From Microplitis mediator (lineage: Eukaryota; Arthropoda; Insecta; Hymenoptera; Braconidae): 64,000 nt of DNA. A model generated the notes under the pieces. The model was given only the letters and a program-made list of their open reading frames with translations, did no database searches and was not told the DNA's origin. Shown one piece after another: positions 58,330-64,000 of the stretch. The stretch lies in the NCBI RefSeq assembly GCF_029852145.1, contig NC_079970.1:25424331-25488330 (forward strand), read 5' to 3'. The position numbers and the translations under genes are program-made. The first letter of the stretch is position 1, and each line of letters starts with the position of its first letter.

Positions 58330-59950
58330 ATATAAGTATAAAAAAGAATGAAGAGTTTACATCAGAGAAAGTGGTATGACGTAGCACTCTATACATTTGT
58401 CTTGTCATGAAGGGCAAAAAAATTCCAGTGGCTCTAAGTCTTCCTTTGTTTAAAACCCTCGTTACACCTCATACCCGTTCTATTCTCTCATATTATATTC
58501 CTCCATACATTTATACAACACACACATATATTTATACATAGAACAGCATGATGGAGTGTGTCTGGTAGACCCAACACTCTTTTACAACACACACTAGATG
58601 TATCAACTGGGCTTGTCACCCTCAACTCGTATAACAGAATGCCAGAACGTTGATGAAAACCGTAGGCGGTTAAATGATCGGAAAATTGCCTCGCGACTTT
58701 TATATTCCCTTACTCCAGACATCAATTTCCCGCCGCAAAATATTTAAAAGATGATGGGTCTATTATTTTTTCATCTTTCGCTCCAATATTTTATGTAAAT
58801 AATTCAACAGAAATGTTTATTTTTTAAATGGATAGGGCGTTTCTGATACTCGAAAGTATTTTATATTCGATTTGACCCTCTTGCTGAGCTAAGAGTATCA
58901 AGAAGTACAAGAACGTGACCAAGTATAAGACGACAGAATTTCGCCCTCGTCTTGGCTTCTTCTGTATCATCACTCAATTTAATCGCGTTCTGCTTGCAGA
59001 CACGTATGTTAGCTTCATATATATATCTATATTTATCTCATATGTTGTGTACCTGATATGAGGCTGCTATTCGTGTCCCCAAGTATCGCAATTGTGTTTT
59101 ACGACAGAATAATTCCAAATACTCTACGACAAAACTTTCAAGTGAAAGAGAAAATGCTTTTGGTCTCTCGTGTTTTCATTTTTCTTTTTTAAAGTCTTTG
59201 TAGCTTTATTATTCAAATGCTCAAATATAATTAAATGCCATAAGCATTAAGCCGCCAGATGAAAATATAAAAGAATTCGTAAGCTAATTCAGAGTTCGGA
59301 AACATCGAAAAAATAATAAATTAAATTTTTTGGTAAAGAAGAAATAAAAGTTAAATTTGTACGTGAATGCAATAAAAAAAGTAAATGATGAACCGGGTCA
59401 GTTAAGATAATTTCAATAAAGAGTTATTTTCCTTTTTCCGTTTCCTCTGTACTCGCCGATGGGATTTATAAAAAGAGTTCACTGGCTGTCTGGCACTGGC
59501 CCAGGGAAAACTCATGACGTCAACGAACGAATGATGACAAAAGATTATTCGTGCTCCTATCCGCGAGTGCTACGGATCAAGTTTTACTCTCGTCTCAGTA
59601 GAGTTATAGTGCATGGGAAAAAATAATAAAAGTAAACTTATCATTTTTTGGTCATAAATCTCCATCACTTTAACGTCAGCTTCGTTCCTTTACTTCTTCA
59701 TCCTCGATTTTAAATTTCCTTTCCCCCACTTTCTTACGTACTTAACTTGTACTTATAAACTCTCGAGTGCTTCGTTAAACAAAGCCATTGTTTTGCTTTT
59801 CAAACTACTTCTAGCATCATCTCTCATCTGAAACTATTGATAACATCAAGGACATAATAAATCAAAATTTCCGCCGTTCATTTGTACTACAATTTTATTT
59901 GAACTATAAATTTTTCAGTTAACTTGTCTTTTGATCTACGGTCGAAATTA
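58330..59950. other. Spacer without recognised content
   Basis: The base composition is slightly less AT-rich than elsewhere, but I find no joined exons and no terminal repeats. Confidence 0.35.
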
Positions 59951-60463
59951 GTGATCTGGGCCCGGGTCAAAAATAAAACTTGATTAAGACTTGGTTTACC
60001 AAGTCGAAATTTGGAGCCGTTTTTCACAAGACAAACTCGACTTTTTTTACGGAGGTATGAAATATATTAAGTTTTCGCCTTGGTTTAGACTTAACTGGCT
60101 TACTTAGTCACGATTTAAGACGAAAAAGTTGAAATCAAGTCGAAATTTCCTTGGTTTAGACTCATTCGACTTAAATTATAAGTCGAAAAAGTCAAAACTA
60201 AGGTGAAATAATTTTTATATATCAAGGCGAAAGTAAGGCGAACAAATGACTTTTTTTCGACTTGATTTGGCAAGTCAAAAGTAATGTGAATGACTATCGT
60301 GCTCAAAGTAAAGACGAATAAGTTGAAACTACGATGAAAAAAATTAAATTCAAATCGAAAAAGTCGAGATCTTATCAAAAAATCGTCGGTAAATCGATAA
60401 CTTCAAAAGAAAATAAGACGAAGCGAGCCTGAATCAAGTTTTATTTTTGACCCGGGGGATCAC
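59951..60463. mobile_element. Foldback element with GATC-CCGGG ends
   Basis: 513 bp. GTGATCTGGGCCCGGGTCAA at the left pairs with TTGACCCGGGGGATCAC at the right, followed inward by AAAATAAAACTTGATT and its complement AATCAAGTTTTATTTT. AAGTCGAA/TTCGACTT words recur through both arms. No coding capacity. Confidence 0.75.
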
Positions 60464-60469
60464 TTGGAT

Positions 60470-61745
60470 TAAAAATTTTCATTTCAAACGCAGATAATTA
60501 TTCAAAAATCATACCGACAATTGCATTAGTTCCACTTGCTACAATTTCACAACATGGTGTCACTCAAGCGTCAAACCCACGTCTCCTACACCCTCTGTTG
60601 ACCATAAACAGTCACCCAAACCCACATGCTAGCCATCACAAAGCTCATACACTTGCCTTCACATGGATACTTTTAAATCTGGGATGCCTGGACCTAATGT
60701 ACCGAATGCCGCAATAATTTATCTCGTAACCCTTTGATGCATCAGAAAAAGCAACCGGTAGAATTTCACTCCCGACTCTCCCATACTTAAGCTCTCAAGT
60801 CATCAAGTGGAATTAAGTGCCTCTTTACCTTAACCAAATAAACTTTACGTACGCGTGTTAATTTATGCTCATAATAATAACCATTGCCGAGAAATTCACT
60901 CAGCAGAGAAATAATAAAGCGCCAGACTTTGCTATAATTATTATAGAAATCAAATGTAGAAGCTCTAATTTTCGTAATATTACTTCTCATTAGCAAAACT
61001 TATCAAGAAATTTATATCTCTTACTCGGATTTCTACTGGTATTAATTTAATTTAATTGATATATATCTTGGCGGAAAGTTTTTCAAGTGATTGCGTTGAT
61101 AAAGAAAAATTATTATTAATATTAAAGTTTAATTAGCTTTTTGTTTTTTAGTTTTAAACCCGAGTCAAGTGATTATGGTAGAGTATTGCTGTACGATGGA
61201 TTAATACTCGGGTAAATGCAAAATACTGAAGAATTATTTTCGCAGTAACTTTAAAATAGGTCAAGCCGGTCTCTTGTTGCTGCTGGCAATTTCTATCAAT
61301 TAAATATAATGCACCGGCTTGAATCACAATTACAAATCCGTCATCTCAAAAGCACTGCTTTAATACTATTTTCTCGTTTTATTCATTCAACTTTTACATT
61401 TTTCACCATTTACTTCATACATTTATTTTATGTGGAAAATTATTACCAACTTTTAAAACTGTAAATAAATTCATGTCTCGTCTAACTGAATTTTCTACTC
61501 CATATTAAAATGCAAAAAATATTTATAATAAAAATGAACTTTTAATGCATTTTTTCTTTCTTCTTTTTTTTTAGGAATCGGTAAATTGAAATGTAAAGAA
61601 ATTATGCATGCGAATTCAATATAAAACTTTTTTAAAAAGTTGTGTAAGGTAAAGACCTATTACCCGCTCACTTTTCATTGAAGTGAGATTAAACCACTCA
61701 ATATAAATTGGTAAGTGAAATAAATAATCATTTTTTTTTTGGTTT
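60470..61745. other. Spacer; TTAA-family fragment near 61649
   Basis: No exon is supportable. GTAAGGTAAAGACCTATTACCC at about 61646 matches the left end of the 30345-30825 element, but no right end was found. Confidence 0.35.
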
Positions 61746-61749
61746 TCAT

Positions 61750-62255
61750 ACACTGCAAAAAGAGCGGTGTTAAAAATGGACTCATTTTAACTCCGCCCGG
61801 TGTTAGAATAAAATTACACTGGTGTAGGAGGAGTAATTCAGCGGTGTTAAAAATACCGGTGTTAAATCGGGGTAACTGGTGTAAAAGCGGAGTAAAATCG
61901 GTGTAAAAGCGGAGTAAAACCGGTGTAAAAAGCGGGGTAAATTGTGTCCGCTTGGAGTATTAACTTTAAAGATTATTAAACACAAAAAATGTCAGTTCTT
62001 TATGAAAATTAATAAAGAATATCATTTATTAACAAGTATAGTGATCGAGTAAGTAAAAATATTCACAAAGTTAAATATTTTAACACCGGTATAGAATATT
62101 TACACCGGCAGCGATGTTATTTTAACACCGGAGAATTTTTTTTAACACCGGTACGGAATATTTACACCGGCGGTGGCGTTATTTTTACACCGCTTTCGGT
62201 GTTGAAATTTAACACCTACACCGCTTGGACTTACCCCGGTGATTTTTTACAGTGT
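61750..62255. mobile_element. Family D TIR element, inverse orientation
   Basis: 506 bp, beginning ACACTGCAAAAAGAGCGGTG and ending CCGGTGATTTTTTACAGTGT. It is the reverse complement of the 57754 copy in order. The minisatellite (GGTGTAAAAGCGGAGTAAAA) has only three or four units here, against about ten in the other copy. Confidence 0.8.
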
Positions 62256-62600
62256 ACCTGCACCGAAAGTTCAAATTCTCTTCCTGATTAGAGGGAAGAA
62301 AGTCGTTCATTTCTTTTGAGAGAAAACAAATGATAAAAGTTAGCGCATGCGCTCTTTTTCCCAAAAAACAAAGGCAATAGTACATTACACACCTAGAGAG
62401 GAAGTAAGACATTCCGACGTCTTACTTTCATCCCTAAATGTGTATACGATTTTTTACCATATCTGCACCTAAAAGATTAAATTTTTGCCTCTGTTGGAGA
62501 GAAGAATGGCGCATGCGCTAATTTTTATCATTTGTTTTAAGAGGAAAGAACGACTTTCATCTCTCTAAACAGGGCAGAAATGTAAACTTTCGGTGCAGGT
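62256..62600. mobile_element. Foldback element abutting a family D element
   Basis: ACCTGCACCGAAAGTTCAAA pairs with the right end AACTTTCGGTGCAGGT. Inside, AGTTAGCGCATGCGCTC pairs with GGCGCATGCGCTAATT. It directly follows the end of the family D copy at 62255 without spacer, so one inserted at the edge of the other. Confidence 0.7.
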
Positions 62601-64000
62601 TTGGTGAAATAGTTCATTACACGTCTAGGGAAGAAGATAAAACGTCCGATCCGCGTGTTTTCATCCTCACCTTGGCCTTCAGCTCAGATAGGCAATAATA
62701 TACGCGAGTTGGAATGTCCTATTTTTCTCCCTTGGTGTGTAATTTACTAATTAATTTGAAGAATAATGTTGATAATTGATTGGAATTAATTTTTTCAATA
62801 AGCTCGTAGAATATACTCGCTCAAAGACAATATCAATTGAACTATGGCCGGTTGAGCGCGATTTTGAAAATAGTCACTTAATTTGAATTTATAATAAATT
62901 TTAAAATACTAGTTTTAAAATAATATTTTTTTTACTTGGAACTTTTTTCTTATAAGAATTATAAAAGCGCATTAATTCGTTAGAAACTTGAATTTGAAAT
63001 TTTTTATACTGTTATATAAACTGATATGTGAACGTTAGTTATACTTCGATCAAACAAGACAAAGTATACAAAAGTTATGTAGTTATTTATTAAATTAATT
63101 TACTAAAGTACACTATAGCTTATAATTATATAAGTTTCATGGTGCTGGTGGTAGACAATAGATTGTGCATGATCGCACGTGAGAAAGAGCCAATTATTTT
63201 TTCCTGCTTGTATAAATAATACTTGATAGATGTACATTGTACATGAAGAATAGTATATGTATGTATATGTATGTATATATAGTTCTATTTTTTTTTCTCG
63301 TTCTCCCGCAGATCAGCTGAATTAATCATTTGGACTAAGGAAGGATGTAAGGACCGAAGGTCTTTCAATTTCAGAGCAACGAGTTTTAATCAACGGAATT
63401 CGATTACGGAGCCACTTCGGCTTGAGGGAATCTCCAACCGACAATTATTTTTACGGATGATAAATTTTTTATTTTTTTTACTACTTACTTTATTATGTCG
63501 TTGATAAAATAAATAAGTGGGAAATAAAATAGAAGAAACCTACCGGAAAAAATATGGCAGATAAATTATTATTTTTTATAGAACTCGGTAATTGTTCTTA
63601 ATTTTTTTTGACATTTTTAATCTTTCAAGGCCTAGTTTGTAATTTCAACTGTCACAAATTTATATTTATCTAAATATATATATTTTTTTACTTTCCCACT
63701 GAATTCTGCTGCTATTAAAACCCATCATAAGTTCGTTGACTCTTATATATTTTCAGTGAGTTTATATTTTTTTTTTAATTTAATCCACGTTTATTTTTTT
63801 TAATAAAAAAAAAAAAAAAAGAAATTAATAAAAAATAAATTTTTAAAAATATTAAATAATTTAATAGAATTTAATTGTGTAAAAAAATCCCTGAGAATGC
63901 TATTTGACGGTTATAGATTTTTTTTTTTATTTAGATTTTTTTTTAAATTTAACGACTGAGAGATTCCCAGCGGAGATCATAAAAATTTAACGCTCTCGGC
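62601..64000. other. Right edge, possible unresolved exon
   Basis: A less AT-rich block at about 63312-63450 follows a TCTCCCGCAG acceptor-like site on the plus strand but is not clearly open in any frame; a 5' UTR exon of a gene to the right is possible. The rest is AT-rich with a (A)n run near 63805. Confidence 0.3.

Overview
This window looks like nuclear DNA of an insect, most plausibly a hymenopteran parasitoid. The grounds are strongly AT-rich spacers, short GT-AG introns with gtaagt-type donors, exon sets whose products match known animal proteins, and dense small foldback transposons. The order-level assignment is inference; no search was run. Four genes are recognisable and one large conserved-looking membrane-protein gene is not. 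Left part (1-14,000): LAMTOR2 (minus, 2795-4129) and a DCUN1D4-type neddylation gene (plus, 5716-9479) are divergent and share an upstream region that carries a transposon. DCUN1D4 then converges with FRG1 (minus, 10993-13811). Centre left (14,400-18,050): two good minus-strand exons (15078-16262) encode a very divergent kinesin-motor-like sequence, surrounded by nested inverted repeats. From 18,050 to 26,432 there is only AT-rich DNA, part of which may be the unkempt 3' UTR. Centre (26,433-35,135): unkempt (unk) on the minus strand, eleven coding exons, from CCCH zinc fingers through a coiled coil to a C-terminal RING exon. Right centre (39,368-45,461): a nine- or ten-exon minus-strand gene for a protein of about 1,300 residues with a long soluble N-terminal part and a multi-pass membrane C-terminal part. 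It has a likely GC-AG intron, an optional exon that duplicates the end of the previous exon, and a first intron made almost entirely of one transposon. The last 18 kb (46,000-64,000) holds no gene I can support and is packed with foldback elements, several nested. Repeats: six families are named here. A: about 200 bp palindromes ending GAAGTTAGCAGAC. B: foldbacks flanked by TTAA on both sides. C: elements ending CACAGTAAAAAA. D: elements ending ACACTGTAAAAA with a CACCGG-rich minisatellite core. E: elements with CCTGAAGATC/AACGTTTT ends. F: elements with TTGGCGCAAGAAA ends. In addition there is a full-length 5S-rRNA-derived SINE with an 18 bp target duplication and a probable tRNA-derived SINE. 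I found no complete autonomous transposase or reverse transcriptase. The genes are housekeeping or regulatory (mTORC1 scaffold, cullin neddylation, RNA splicing factor, RNA-binding repressor) and do not form an obvious joint pathway.
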